Source: Candidatus Doudnabacteria bacterium (GTDB lineage: Bacteria > Patescibacteriota > JABMPQ01 > JAGQLO01). Taken from it: 46,899 bases of DNA. The notes below the pieces were generated by a model that was given only the letters and a program-made list of their open reading frames with translations, had not been told where the DNA came from and did not search any database. Every line of letters starts with the position of its first letter. Within the stretch, counting starts at the first letter, position 1. A program made the translations under genes and the position numbers. Where the stretch lies: NCBI GenBank assembly GCA_020429185.1, contig JAGQLO010000007.1, positions 1 to 46,899 of the forward strand. Direction: 5' to 3'. Shown here in pieces: positions 1-7,377 of this stretch.

Positions 1-582
1 CCTGTTGGAATCTTCTTAGTTCCTGCGCTGATTCTCGAGTACTTTGAACAGCGGGGCTGGAAAGCCTCGAAGACGAAGTGGGATGTGTTTGCCACGATCG
101 TTCCAGGAGCAGGACTGTTGGGATACATGGGCTACTTATGGGCTACCAAAGGGAATCCTCTCCTCTTTTTGTCGGGCCAGTCAGAATGGAGTCGTTCGAC
201 GTCGTTTCAGGTACCAGAATTCGCGCAGCAATTTTCTGAACATGCTGCTGACCTGCTCGCCTATCAGGGTGACAACATGGCGTTTGCTATTGCAAACAGC
301 ACAGACTTCTTGTTCCTCATCTTTGGGCTGATCATAGGGGCACTTGTCCTGATTCAGTACCGTGTGTCGTATGGAGTGTACGTACTGATTTCTGTCAGCT
401 TTGCCGCATTTACTGGATCGTTCCATAGCATTCCCCGCTTCCTACTCGTGTTATTCCCCATCTTCTTCTTACTTGCCCATTGGGGACGCAAGCCAGGCGT
501 TTGGGGAGGCCTCATCGCCATTTCTGCCGTTCTCTTCGCAATCTTTAGTATGATGGTCGCCAATTTATGGTGGGTCGCCTAA
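1..582 (+). CDS. C-terminal part of a multi-pass membrane glycosyltransferase-like protein (PIG-V/mannosyltransferase type)
   Basis: The reading frame is open from base 1, so the start lies outside the window; 193 residues remain. The visible part is mostly hydrophobic, with about four or five membrane helices and a periplasmic-looking loop between the first and second. A segment reading HSIPRFLLVLFPIFFLLA resembles the conserved Pro-Arg-(Phe/Tyr)-Leu-Leu helix of PIG-V-like mannosyltransferases, which transfer sugars from lipid carriers on the outer face of the membrane. That family assignment is pattern recognition only; the catalytic N-terminal loop is missing. The stop lies 9 bases before prmC, so the two are probably co-transcribed. 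Another polytopic GT-C protein is equally possible. Confidence 0.6.
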   Translation, partial: PVGIFLVPALILEYFEQRGWKASKTKWDVFATIVPGAGLLGYMGYLWATKGNPLLFLSGQSEWSRSTSFQVPEFAQQFSEHAADLLAYQGDNMAFAIANSTDFLFLIFGLIIGALVLIQYRVSYGVYVLISVSFAAFTGSFHSIPRFLLVLFPIFFLLAHWGRKPGVWGGLIAISAVLFAIFSMMVANLWWVA

Positions 583-591
583 GCTACACAC

Positions 592-1467
592 ATGACCGTA
601 CGCACAACAACTCGTACACTCGACGATGCACTTATACGCGCCACCGCGCTGCTTGCGTCCGTTTCTGAATCGCCTCGACTCGACGCGGAGGTTCTGCTTT
701 CACACACACTTAACGTTCCGCGTTCCTTCTTGCATGCACACGGAAAAGACAGCCTGGCAGATAACATGCGAGAAATCTTTGAGTCGTATGTAGAGCGCCG
801 TTTAGTGTCTGAACCGGTGGCGTATATCACGGGAACAAAGGAGTTTTATGGACGCATATTTCTGGTAGATCGTTCTACACTCATTCCACGACCAGACTCT
901 GAGCTACTGATCAATCGAGTACTGGACTATGTACGCACGTCTCGCGCCGTACCCGCGCGTATTGCTGACGTCGGAACCGGTTCTGGCATTCTTGGTATTA
1001 CACTTGCCCTTGAACTTCCATCACCGTTTGTGCGCCTGAGTGATGTTTCTGATGCTGCACTCCAGATTGCTGAACAAAATGTGAAGCAGTACCACCTTGC
1101 AGACACTGTTGTTCTTGAGAATGATTTTCTCTTGTCGAATCAAACGAAACCTCTTGATGTTGTTGTGGCGAATCTTCCGTACGTCACCGAAGATCGCTAC
1201 CGAGCAACAGCGCCCGATGTACGTGACTATGAACCCTACGGAGCCCTCGTCCCTTCCGAGCATGACGACGATGGCCTTTCCCTCTACCGAGCTCTTCTAG
1301 AACAACTCCCCGACCTCCTCGCAACACATGGCGCCGTATTCTTTGAAGCGGATCCCGAACAGATGCCTGCATTGCGCCTTGCTGTGACTCGCGTATTCCC
1401 TGGTGCATCTATTCATATTGCAAAGGACCTTTCTGGTCAGGAACGTGTGTTGAGTTTTTCCGTGTAA
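592..1467 (+). CDS. prmC: Peptide chain release factor N5-glutamine methyltransferase (PrmC/HemK)
   Basis: 291 residues, the usual PrmC length. It methylates the Gln of the GGQ motif in release factors RF1/RF2 with S-adenosylmethionine. The N-terminal helical domain (about residues 1-90) is followed by a Rossmann methyltransferase fold. The SAM motif reads DVGTGSGILGI (near residue 125). The substrate-binding tetrapeptide, normally NPPY, is NLPY here (near residue 194). That is a mild departure; the Asn, the second Pro and the Tyr are kept. It follows the upstream membrane gene by 9 bases with no SD sequence at the ATG. Two small hairpins lie just after the stop, before the convergent next gene. 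Confidence 0.93.
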   Translation: MTVRTTTRTLDDALIRATALLASVSESPRLDAEVLLSHTLNVPRSFLHAHGKDSLADNMREIFESYVERRLVSEPVAYITGTKEFYGRIFLVDRSTLIPRPDSELLINRVLDYVRTSRAVPARIADVGTGSGILGITLALELPSPFVRLSDVSDAALQIAEQNVKQYHLADTVVLENDFLLSNQTKPLDVVVANLPYVTEDRYRATAPDVRDYEPYGALVPSEHDDDGLSLYRALLEQLPDLLATHGAVFFEADPEQMPALRLAVTRVFPGASIHIAKDLSGQERVLSFSV

Positions 1468-1492
1468 AAGAAAAATCGGACGCTGTCGTCCG
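1466..1492 (-). terminator. Rho-independent terminator of the 1517-1909 gene
   Basis: On the minus strand, CGGACG-ACAG-CGTCCG (stem 1477-1482 with 1487-1492) is followed by ATTTTTCTTTT. The T-tract overlaps the prmC stop codon on the other strand. A second hairpin (GCCGGT/ACCGGC, 1494-1508) sits beside it without a T-run. The T5-C-T4 tail recurs at other terminators in this window. Confidence 0.75.
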
Positions 1493-1516
1493 AGCCGGTT
1501 TCACCGGCAACAAGGT

Positions 1517-1909
1517 TCAGGGATGGGCTACGCCTTTGCCGTTCGCCGGCGCATAGCTGATCTGCCCTGCGCGAGCGCTAGACAGCAGTCGGCGCGATGA
1601 GGCCAACACTCGCATGAGAAGCTGATCTCCCCGATGTCGCTCGGTTGCGATATTCAACTTCTCTACACATCCCTCCAACAGATGTGCCGCCACCTCGAGG
1701 GCATCTTCCCTCGATTCTCCGGACAGACTCACTCGGAGAGGCTGACGATCAAGAAGGTACGTCATGACCAAGAATGCCATGTCGATTCTTGTCCCTAACG
1801 TCGCAGCTGCTTGAACCGCGAGATGCCTGTCCTCGTACCCCGCCACTCTTTCGGCATCTTGATGCAGAACACCGAAGGTTTGCAGGGCCAGATTTCGTAC
1901 TGCGCTCAC
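1517..1909 (-). CDS. Orphan protein of unknown function, 130 aa
   Basis: No family recognised. The predicted protein is soluble, largely helical, Arg/Ala/Leu-rich, and lacks a signal peptide or membrane helix. The GTG start at 1909 is the only option: an in-frame stop lies 18 bases upstream. It is preceded by GGGGAG at 10 bases spacing, a real SD, which most genes here lack. The gene is more GC-rich than its neighbours (about 63% in a sampled 60-base line). It has its own promoter (1967-1995) and terminator. With the 2098-2715, 17945-18145 and 42606-42974 genes it forms a set of minus-strand, SD-led, GC-rich small genes, which suggests separate origin or constraint. Coding status is supported by these signals, not by homology. 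Confidence 0.6.
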   Translation of the reverse strand: MSAVRNLALQTFGVLHQDAERVAGYEDRHLAVQAAATLGTRIDMAFLVMTYLLDRQPLRVSLSGESREDALEVAAHLLEGCVEKLNIATERHRGDQLLMRVLASSRRLLSSARAGQISYAPANGKGVAHP

Positions 1910-1966
1910 TGACCTATTTCTCCCCTAGGTCGTTGATCGCCCGCCATCCTCAGCGAGCGGCCGAGT

Positions 1967-1995
1967 AGTATTGCTGACATTCTGACAAATGTCAA
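1967..1995 (-). promoter_or_regulatory. Promoter with overlapping inverted repeat for the 1517-1909 gene
   Basis: On the minus strand a perfect -35 TTGACA (1990-1995) and a -10 AATACT (1967-1972) are separated by 17 bases. A perfect inverted repeat TGACATT-N6-AATGTCA (1975-1994) covers most of the -35 and the spacer, where an operator for a dimeric repressor would sit. The regulator is not identifiable from this window. Confidence 0.55.
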
Positions 1996-2005
1996 CCCTT
2001 TTCAG

Positions 2006-2048
2006 ACAAAAGAAAAAGGCGTGCTGTTCACAGAGCTGAACAGCCGCC
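2006..2048 (-). terminator. Rho-independent terminator of the 2098-2715 gene
   Basis: Minus-strand hairpin of 12 pairs with one bulged base (2018-2030 with 2037-2048, loop of six) followed by TTTTTCTTTTGT. The stem is strong and the tail is the same T5-C-T4-GT seen at 17865. Confidence 0.85.
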
Positions 2049-2097
2049 TGAAGTACAAAATCCGCTGACTTCCCCAGATCAAGCCCCGAGGAGCGCG

Positions 2098-2715
2098 CTA
2101 CTTCTTCGGCAAGTAGAGCGTGAAGCCGAAGGTCGGGCGCTGGTCGTCTCCACCCGTCCGCAGTTCGCCGACCCGCAAACCGTCCCGTGCGGCCATCCCG
2201 ACGACGATCGCCCGTAGCACCTCCTTGGTGACGGCACGGCTGAGCGACAGCGGGAGCTCTTCCGATCCGTTCTGCATCTGCAGACGGATCCCGCCTCGCG
2301 TGGTCTCCACCCAGCAGGACACCAGCTCGTCGAGCTGATCGGGCCCCTTCGCGACCCACTTGATCGTGACGACATCGCCATCACGCAGGCCGTTGGTGAG
2401 GCTTCGGAGCCGCTGGGTGATGCGGGTCCTCGCCGTGTCGAGCACGTCGAGCAACTGCTTCAGGTTCTCCGCATACTGGGATCCACGTCCGCTCGCGCCC
2501 CGCATGGCCTCCGTGAGCTGACCACCGATCTGCTCATAGCCCGCTTGCAACTCTTCCAAGTCCTCGTCGTCGAGCTGCACAATGAGCGCGTTCACGAGAA
2601 TGGCACGTTTGATCTCCGCCACGCGCACGGCATCGAGGCTTCCGCCGATCACCGTATCGACTCCCGTCCTGAGCAGCATCAGGTTGGCCGCGACGAGCTC
2701 TGAAAACTTCCCCAT
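2098..2715 (-). CDS. Orphan soluble protein of unknown function, 205 aa
   Basis: No confident family. The N-terminal half is strongly helical and acidic, with a DDEDLEEL stretch. The second half has alternating beta-like segments with a Gly/Asp-rich stretch and ends in a hydrophobic strand (TFGFTLYLPKK). The layout of a helical, possibly dimerising part followed by a C-terminal alpha/beta part loosely recalls histidine kinase DHp plus ATPase halves, but I see neither a phospho-acceptor His nor N/G boxes, so I do not claim it. The start at 2715 is chosen because GGAGGA lies 8 bases upstream; a longer frame from 2769 has no such site. G+C is clearly raised (about 65% in a sampled line). No TM helix or signal peptide. 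Confidence 0.68.
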   Translation of the reverse strand: MGKFSELVAANLMLLRTGVDTVIGGSLDAVRVAEIKRAILVNALIVQLDDEDLEELQAGYEQIGGQLTEAMRGASGRGSQYAENLKQLLDVLDTARTRITQRLRSLTNGLRDGDVVTIKWVAKGPDQLDELVSCWVETTRGGIRLQMQNGSEELPLSLSRAVTKEVLRAIVVGMAARDGLRVGELRTGGDDQRPTFGFTLYLPKK

Positions 2716-2723
2716 ATCTTGGA

Positions 2724-2729
2724 TCCTCC
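2724..2729 (-). promoter_or_regulatory. Strong Shine-Dalgarno site fixing the 2715 start
   Basis: GGAGGA on the minus strand, 8 bases before the ATG at 2715. A near-perfect SD is exceptional in this window, where core genes such as atpB, dnaE and the giant proteins have none. Confidence 0.75.
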
Positions 2730-2814
2730 GCAGACCACACTTCGCAACAATCCTCGTGTGATCTTTCAAACGGTGCTAAGTTCCGACGGCACAAAAAAAA
2801 CACCTGCCGCCACT

Positions 2815-2849
2815 ACAAAACGTACAAACACGCTCGATGAGCGTGTTTG
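2815..2849 (-). terminator. Terminator of the DUF3048 gene pair
   Basis: A perfect 11-bp stem (CAAACACGCTC with GAGCGTGTTTG, 2825-2835 and 2839-2849, loop of three). On the minus strand it is followed by TACGTTTTG. The T-run is modest, but the position just after the stop at 2877 fits. Confidence 0.65.
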
Positions 2850-2876
2850 CAGATTCTACCCTATTTTTTTGTTTCG

Positions 2877-4385
2877 TCAACTCTCCTGTTTGCGGATTGT
2901 AATGTCGTACGGCTCTGGGACCACGATCACCCACGTGTTTCCTCGAGTGAGGTGAAGCTCTTCTTTGAGGTTTGTAGATCCATCAGCATTCTTTTCGTAC
3001 CACAGTGTTCGCCGCTCTCGTGATTCCTTTTTCCAACGACCTTCTGTACACAGGCCGTCGTGACAGGTCCACGCCTGACCTTCACCCGTTACGTTCATAA
3101 TCACACGCCCCTTTTCTGACTCAAGCCCAACCGGTGGAACGCGCTGCACAATCACGTTTGTTGCTGTGATCTGTTCTCCTGTGTTTTTGTCGATATGCTC
3201 GCGCCCCCCATTCCAGCGCATCCACACGTTCCGTTCTGGGTCATATTCAAACCGAACAGCATACGCACCTCCAAATCCTACTTCGATCACATCAGAGTCC
3301 GCCTTTACCGGAAGCTTCTTAGCAGGCTCCGTGATCTTGCGAATCTCACGGTCTTCAAGATCGGCAGGGTCGTCGTCGAATTGCCAAGACTTGTACTCGA
3401 TTCGCGGTCCATTCCAGTCATTATCTCGTAATGCCAACGCCAACTTTTCGGAAGACGTGTAGAGATTGTGTGGCGCAGCACCTGCACCTCGCCAGAAGAA
3501 GCGAGCCGCGAGACCGAGCGCATTCATATCTTTGTAGTCGAATGCTGAAATCGTACGCAATGCATTTGGACTTCCGCCCGCGTGCGCATACACAGCATCG
3601 ACTTCAGCAGCCCATTCCAGATAGTACGGACGTGCCGATCGCACCGGTCGAATCTCTGGCTCATCTCCCGCACCTGCATAGACAGCCATGAATCGAGTAA
3701 TACCTGCTTCCGCAACAGTTTCGTACACAACAGAAGCCCCTTGAAGCCCGCTGTGCGGACGTACACTCGAGAGATTTTCAACCATCACCGCAACAGGTTG
3801 TGGGTTTTCTTGCCCGTTCGGAACAATGACGCCATCCAAATGCCGTGGGACAAGCGACTGCACTACTGGTGCCGGCTCATCGACATTCATTCCGTGTACA
3901 TTGTTGTTGAGCGCCCCCGTTCCCGTTCCAAGGTCGTCTCCGTCATCTGTTCCACCTGCAAAGCCCTGATATCCCATGTATCCAAATGCTACGAGGAATA
4001 ACAAGAGGATAATCAGTCCCACAACGTTTTTTGGCTTTCCTTGCTTGAGCCCCGCAAGCCATTGTGCGCCAGACTGCGATGGTTGCCGATCAGCACTCTG
4101 CTTCGATGTTCTCGCGCCAGCCCCTAAGGATTCCGTTTTTTGACGCATGTTTGGTGATCCAGTTGTTGCCTGCGGACGCTTCGAAGCAACTACTCCCGAA
4201 GCAACAGCATGCTGCTTTGCGTTCGCTGCATTCTGCTTCTTTTGTGCCCGCGCTGCTGCCACGGTAGAAGATGCCTGCGTACTGTGCGTTGGTCGTTTTG
4301 ACACCTGAGACGAAGAATACCCGCGTTTGGACGCAGGTGTATTCTTCTTCTTTGGCGTTGCGCCCATATCCATATTCCGAGCCAT
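2877..4385 (-). CDS. DUF3048 (YerB-like) membrane-anchored protein, 502 aa
   Basis: DUF3048 proteins (B. subtilis YerB type) are extracytoplasmic and of unknown biochemical role. The first about 115 residues are a basic, Ser/Thr/Ala/Gln-rich disordered cytoplasmic tail. A single TM helix follows (VVGLIILLLFLVAFGYMGY, near 120-140). The two-part DUF3048 region then runs to the C-terminus. Family marks include PVAVMVENLSSVRPHSGL, VVYETVAEAGITRFMAV, IRPVRSARPYYLEWA and the Gly-Gly-Ser-Pro loop AHAGGSPNALRTI. It lies 36 bases after the stop of a paralogue with the same domain order, so the pair is an operon by duplication. The long basic tail distinguishes it from its partner and could bind nucleic acid or a cytoplasmic partner; that is inference. 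Confidence 0.88.
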   Translation of the reverse strand: MARNMDMGATPKKKNTPASKRGYSSSQVSKRPTHSTQASSTVAAARAQKKQNAANAKQHAVASGVVASKRPQATTGSPNMRQKTESLGAGARTSKQSADRQPSQSGAQWLAGLKQGKPKNVVGLIILLLFLVAFGYMGYQGFAGGTDDGDDLGTGTGALNNNVHGMNVDEPAPVVQSLVPRHLDGVIVPNGQENPQPVAVMVENLSSVRPHSGLQGASVVYETVAEAGITRFMAVYAGAGDEPEIRPVRSARPYYLEWAAEVDAVYAHAGGSPNALRTISAFDYKDMNALGLAARFFWRGAGAAPHNLYTSSEKLALALRDNDWNGPRIEYKSWQFDDDPADLEDREIRKITEPAKKLPVKADSDVIEVGFGGAYAVRFEYDPERNVWMRWNGGREHIDKNTGEQITATNVIVQRVPPVGLESEKGRVIMNVTGEGQAWTCHDGLCTEGRWKKESRERRTLWYEKNADGSTNLKEELHLTRGNTWVIVVPEPYDITIRKQES

Positions 4386-4421
4386 GTTGTTGTTTGTGTG
4401 TGCGCCGAGATGCGCTTCTTA

Positions 4422-5594
4422 CTAGTTAAATGTCACGTCGCGATCACTTGGAACGACTTCTACCCATGTCGTTCCTCGGACGAATGATACCTCTTCTCCT
4501 GATTCATCCATGAAACGCGTACGTTCTGTACGTGATGTCTTTTCCCATGTTCCCGAGATCATCTCTCCGTTCTGGAGAACGTATGCTTGACCAGATCCTG
4601 TTAGGTCCATCTGCAAGCGCCCCTTTGCGTCTAGCACCTTCACAGGCGGAACAATCTGGATAGCCACGTTCATGGCAGAGAGTTGTTCATTGGTGTTGCC
4701 GTCGCGATGCACCTCTCCACCGTTCTTTCGGAGGTACTCGTTGCTTGGAGCGTCGTATTCCCAATCTACGCTGTAGGCAGCGGTTGAGAAGTCGATTGTG
4801 ACACCAGCGCCTTCTCCACGGTCGTTTGGTGCAGCACTGTCCTGGAAGTTCCATGGTTCGTACACGGCTGGAAGCTTGTCGAGGTCTCGGTCTCGCAAGG
4901 CGAACTGCACCTTTTCTCCTGACGTAAACAAGTTGTGCGGCGCTGCGATCGAACGGTCTCGTTCGTAGTACTGTGATCCAACATACATTCCATCAAGGTC
5001 CTTGATGCCAAGTCCACTGATCGCTTCAAGTGCCTGCGGACTTCCGCCCATGTGCCCGTAGAGCGCGTCGTATTCTGAAACAAACTCGAGGTAGTAGTCA
5101 CGAGATGAACGGATTGGACCAATCTTCTCGGCTTCAATCTCACCGCTGAACATTGCTACGAATCGCGTAATGCCTCCTTCTGCAAGGGTTTCGTACACAA
5201 TTCCTGCATCACCGAGTCCTGGCTGAGGGCGCACACTATCACTTGCAAGGTTTTCGATCATGAGCGCTGTCACCCATGCATCTTCACCTTCTTCTGTGGT
5301 TAGCTCACCATTAAGACGCGAGTAGGAGTTGAGATCCTGAGACTGAGAATTTGATCCAAACAACGTGTTACTTAGATCTGAAGCATTTTCCCCCTTCTTT
5401 ACTACAACTACTGCCACCACAACTATAACTACAAGTAGCAACACCACAGCCGCAACGATCCCCTGCGTCTTTTTATCGGACTTTAACCTTTCCATAAACG
5501 ATTCTCCAGACTTTGGAGTATTTGGTTGTTTTGGAACACCCATTGGTGCACCACCAGGCGTACGTGGCATCTTCGGCATGGAATTATCTGCCAT
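4422..5594 (-). CDS. DUF3048 (YerB-like) membrane-anchored protein, 390 aa
   Basis: Paralogue of the 2877-4385 product. It has a short Pro/Met-rich cytoplasmic tail, then one TM helix near residues 48-70 (IVAAVVLLLVVIVVVAVVVV), then DUF3048. Typical blocks are ALMIENLASDSVRPQPGLGD, IVYETLAEGGITRFVAMFSG, IGPIRSSRDYYLEFVSEYDA and GHMGGSPQALEAI. The start at 5594 (Met-Ala-Asp-Asn) is preferred. The frame is open further upstream to 5807, but that extension runs into the terminator of the ATPase operon and encodes a Trp/Cys-rich sequence unlike the family. Both domains are predicted outside the membrane. No SD sequence is seen. Confidence 0.88.
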   Translation of the reverse strand: MADNSMPKMPRTPGGAPMGVPKQPNTPKSGESFMERLKSDKKTQGIVAAVVLLLVVIVVVAVVVVKKGENASDLSNTLFGSNSQSQDLNSYSRLNGELTTEEGEDAWVTALMIENLASDSVRPQPGLGDAGIVYETLAEGGITRFVAMFSGEIEAEKIGPIRSSRDYYLEFVSEYDALYGHMGGSPQALEAISGLGIKDLDGMYVGSQYYERDRSIAAPHNLFTSGEKVQFALRDRDLDKLPAVYEPWNFQDSAAPNDRGEGAGVTIDFSTAAYSVDWEYDAPSNEYLRKNGGEVHRDGNTNEQLSAMNVAIQIVPPVKVLDAKGRLQMDLTGSGQAYVLQNGEMISGTWEKTSRTERTRFMDESGEEVSFVRGTTWVEVVPSDRDVTFN

Positions 5595-5766
5595 AGTCGT
5601 TTCTACACAAAAAAAGAGACAAAAGCTATTTGTTCGATGATACCATACCTGACTCCTCTCTTCTTTTCCTATACACAACCGCATTTTCCTCTTCTTCATA
5701 GAACACATAGGACACACATCTGCCGTAGTACCCGCTCCTATCAGAAGATTCGCGTGCGGACCACCA

Positions 5767-5823
5767 ACAAAAGAAGGCCACCACCAGAGAGATTTTCTCA
5801 ACCTCACTCTGGAAGTGGCCTTC
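5767..5823 (-). terminator. Terminator of the rplY-V-ATPase operon
   Basis: Minus-strand hairpin with a 9-bp base stem (GAAGGCCAC with GTGGCCTTC, 5773-5781 and 5815-5823) and an inner CCAGAG/CTCTGG stem (5784-5789 and 5807-5812). The tail is TTCTTTTGT. It lies 10 bases after the atpD stop. The remaining spacer to 5595 holds the DUF3048 leader, in which I see no clear promoter. Confidence 0.8.
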
Positions 5824-5833
5824 TGTTTGCGTA

Positions 5834-6454
5834 CTATCCTGCCACGATTTCCTTCACGCGCATGAGTGTTGCGATAGTGGCGCGCTCTTGTTCTGCGAGC
5901 TTCATTGTGATCATCTTCACAGCTGACTCCTGCTCAGGAATCAACACGTGCTCGAGCGCATTCACACGACGCCGCGTCTTCTCGATTTCGACTGCCATCA
6001 ACTTCGCACTATGCTCGATCTCTGCAAGCTTCAGCATTTTCTCCATCACATCGCCGAATACTTCAAGCACTTGGTCGAGCTCTCCGCTTGTACCAAGAAG
6101 ACCGTAGGCGTATGGCGTTCCCTCTACAGACGATTGGAATTTTGGAACACGTACCGACATCACATTCTTTGTTTCGGCTTCGAGTGTTACGCGCTGCGAT
6201 GGAACCATCACCGCTTCTTCGAATGAAGTTCCATCCATAGCAGCAGAAACCAGAAGCGCCTTCTTAAAGGCATCTCCCAAGTCTTGCTCCACTTCAACGC
6301 GAAGTTTGCGCGCATCGCGCACGATTTGCATAAAGGCTTTCATGAGCCCATCACGCTTTTCTTTCAGCAACTTGTGCCCACGCTTTGCCGTCTTCACCCG
6401 ACGTCGAAGTCGGAGAAGTTCCATGCGCGTTGGATTGATTGTGGTTCCTGCCAT
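5834..6454 (-). CDS. atpD: V-type ATP synthase subunit D (central stalk)
   Basis: 206 residues, normal for the family. Subunit D forms the rotor coiled coil that turns inside the A3B3 head. The N-terminal block NPTRMELLRLRRRVKTAKRGHKLLKEKRD is diagnostic, and a long C-terminal helix completes the antiparallel coiled coil. Two ATGs are possible, at 6460 and 6454. AGGA lies 6 bases before the second and directly abuts the first, so 6454 is chosen. It is the last gene of the operon, 8 bases after the preceding membrane protein, and is separated from atpB by two inserted genes, unlike the usual A-B-D order. Confidence 0.95.
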   Translation of the reverse strand: MAGTTINPTRMELLRLRRRVKTAKRGHKLLKEKRDGLMKAFMQIVRDARKLRVEVEQDLGDAFKKALLVSAAMDGTSFEEAVMVPSQRVTLEAETKNVMSVRVPKFQSSVEGTPYAYGLLGTSGELDQVLEVFGDVMEKMLKLAEIEHSAKLMAVEIEKTRRRVNALEHVLIPEQESAVKMITMKLAEQERATIATLMRVKEIVAG

Positions 6455-6462
6455 ACACATTC

Positions 6463-7365
6463 CTAATGACGTTCAGAATACAGTTGATAATTCCCCGCTT
6501 CAGACCATGTCGCAATGAGTGCCTGCACTGCTGTCCAGAAGATTAGGCTCACAATGAACAGCGCGATGCCTAACACGAGCACCTCACTTTCGTTCAAAAT
6601 CTTCTCGATGATGAGATTAAATGGCAGCGAGACAATGTCTAAGACATATCCTGCACCAATCCCAATCAAGAAAAAAATTGTATTGAGACCCAGTACCGAT
6701 GCCATCCGCTTGGACAAGAATCGGAATCCTCGAACGAATGGAGTCCATCCATACGCACGCGGATCTTCGTACGCCTCATACGCACCAAATGCCGCAGAGA
6801 ACGAGATGGTAATTTGCGCTAACCAATACGCAAATACCGCTGGGATTCCATAGAGAGCGAGCCGTACATACACGACTAGATCACCACTCGCGATCCCACT
6901 CAGTCCGCCCAGTGCCCATACAAGAGCTATGCTGAACGTACCAAGCAGAATAACGAGTCCTACGGTACATGTCCATGCGGAAATGTGTGCTCGCAACACG
7001 ATCCGGAAATCACGTCGCGCACGGCGCATAAACAATGCAATACCCGTACGATCCCCTCTATTTCGATGACGTAGCGTACTAATAAGTCCCGCCCGAAAGA
7101 ACGTAATAGCCAACATCGACACAAAGGCAAATGCGATTGCCCATAGCATCATCGTTCCTCCAATCGCGATTGTTAGTACGGCTGTCTGTGCTGGATGAAT
7201 CCAGTCCAACAGATACAGACCACCTGTAACCGCAATCGCTGCCGTCGCCACCAAGAGAAAGGCTGTAAAGAGCTGTACTAACCATACCCACACTACGAGC
7301 CGCCAGTCTTCGCGTAAGATGCGCGTCGTCTGCCGAACAATGCCGGTAACGGAAGTCATCGGCAT
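6463..7365 (-). CDS. Polytopic membrane protein, paralogue 2 of a pair inside the V-ATPase operon (300 aa)
   Basis: Function unknown. About six hydrophobic segments are visible. Near the N-terminus is ILREDWRLVVWVW, matching VIREDWRVALWTA in the next protein, and the two align along their length: a Phe/Leu-Arg-Ala-Gly block after TM3, an FR...RAH block, a GAY...P...GW block in a loop, and a final (A/S)AVQ helix followed by a short charged tail. A stretch YEAYEDPRAYGWTPFVRGFRF resembles loops in DUF4013-like or glycerophosphoryl-diester phosphodiesterase membrane domains, but I cannot assign it. It is 12 bases after its paralogue and 8 bases before atpD, so it is co-transcribed with the ATPase. 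A role in ATPase assembly or regulation is conjecture. Confidence 0.8.
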   Translation of the reverse strand: MPMTSVTGIVRQTTRILREDWRLVVWVWLVQLFTAFLLVATAAIAVTGGLYLLDWIHPAQTAVLTIAIGGTMMLWAIAFAFVSMLAITFFRAGLISTLRHRNRGDRTGIALFMRRARRDFRIVLRAHISAWTCTVGLVILLGTFSIALVWALGGLSGIASGDLVVYVRLALYGIPAVFAYWLAQITISFSAAFGAYEAYEDPRAYGWTPFVRGFRFLSKRMASVLGLNTIFFLIGIGAGYVLDIVSLPFNLIIEKILNESEVLVLGIALFIVSLIFWTAVQALIATWSEAGNYQLYSERH

Positions 7366-7377
7366 AGAAAGATACTT

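Noticed and set aside
1925-2384. Two long open frames (144 and 101 codons) inside or near the 205-aa orphan gene
   Set aside because: Both overlap the supported gene in another frame, are Arg/Gly-rich, and lack the SD that marks the real start.
2098-2715. Histidine kinase-like reading of the 205-aa orphan
   Set aside because: Helical half plus alpha/beta half invited it, but no phospho-acceptor His box and no N or G boxes can be seen.
5595-5807. In-frame extension of the first DUF3048 protein to 5807
   Set aside because: It runs through the ATPase operon terminator and encodes a Trp/Cys/Arg-rich sequence unlike the family.
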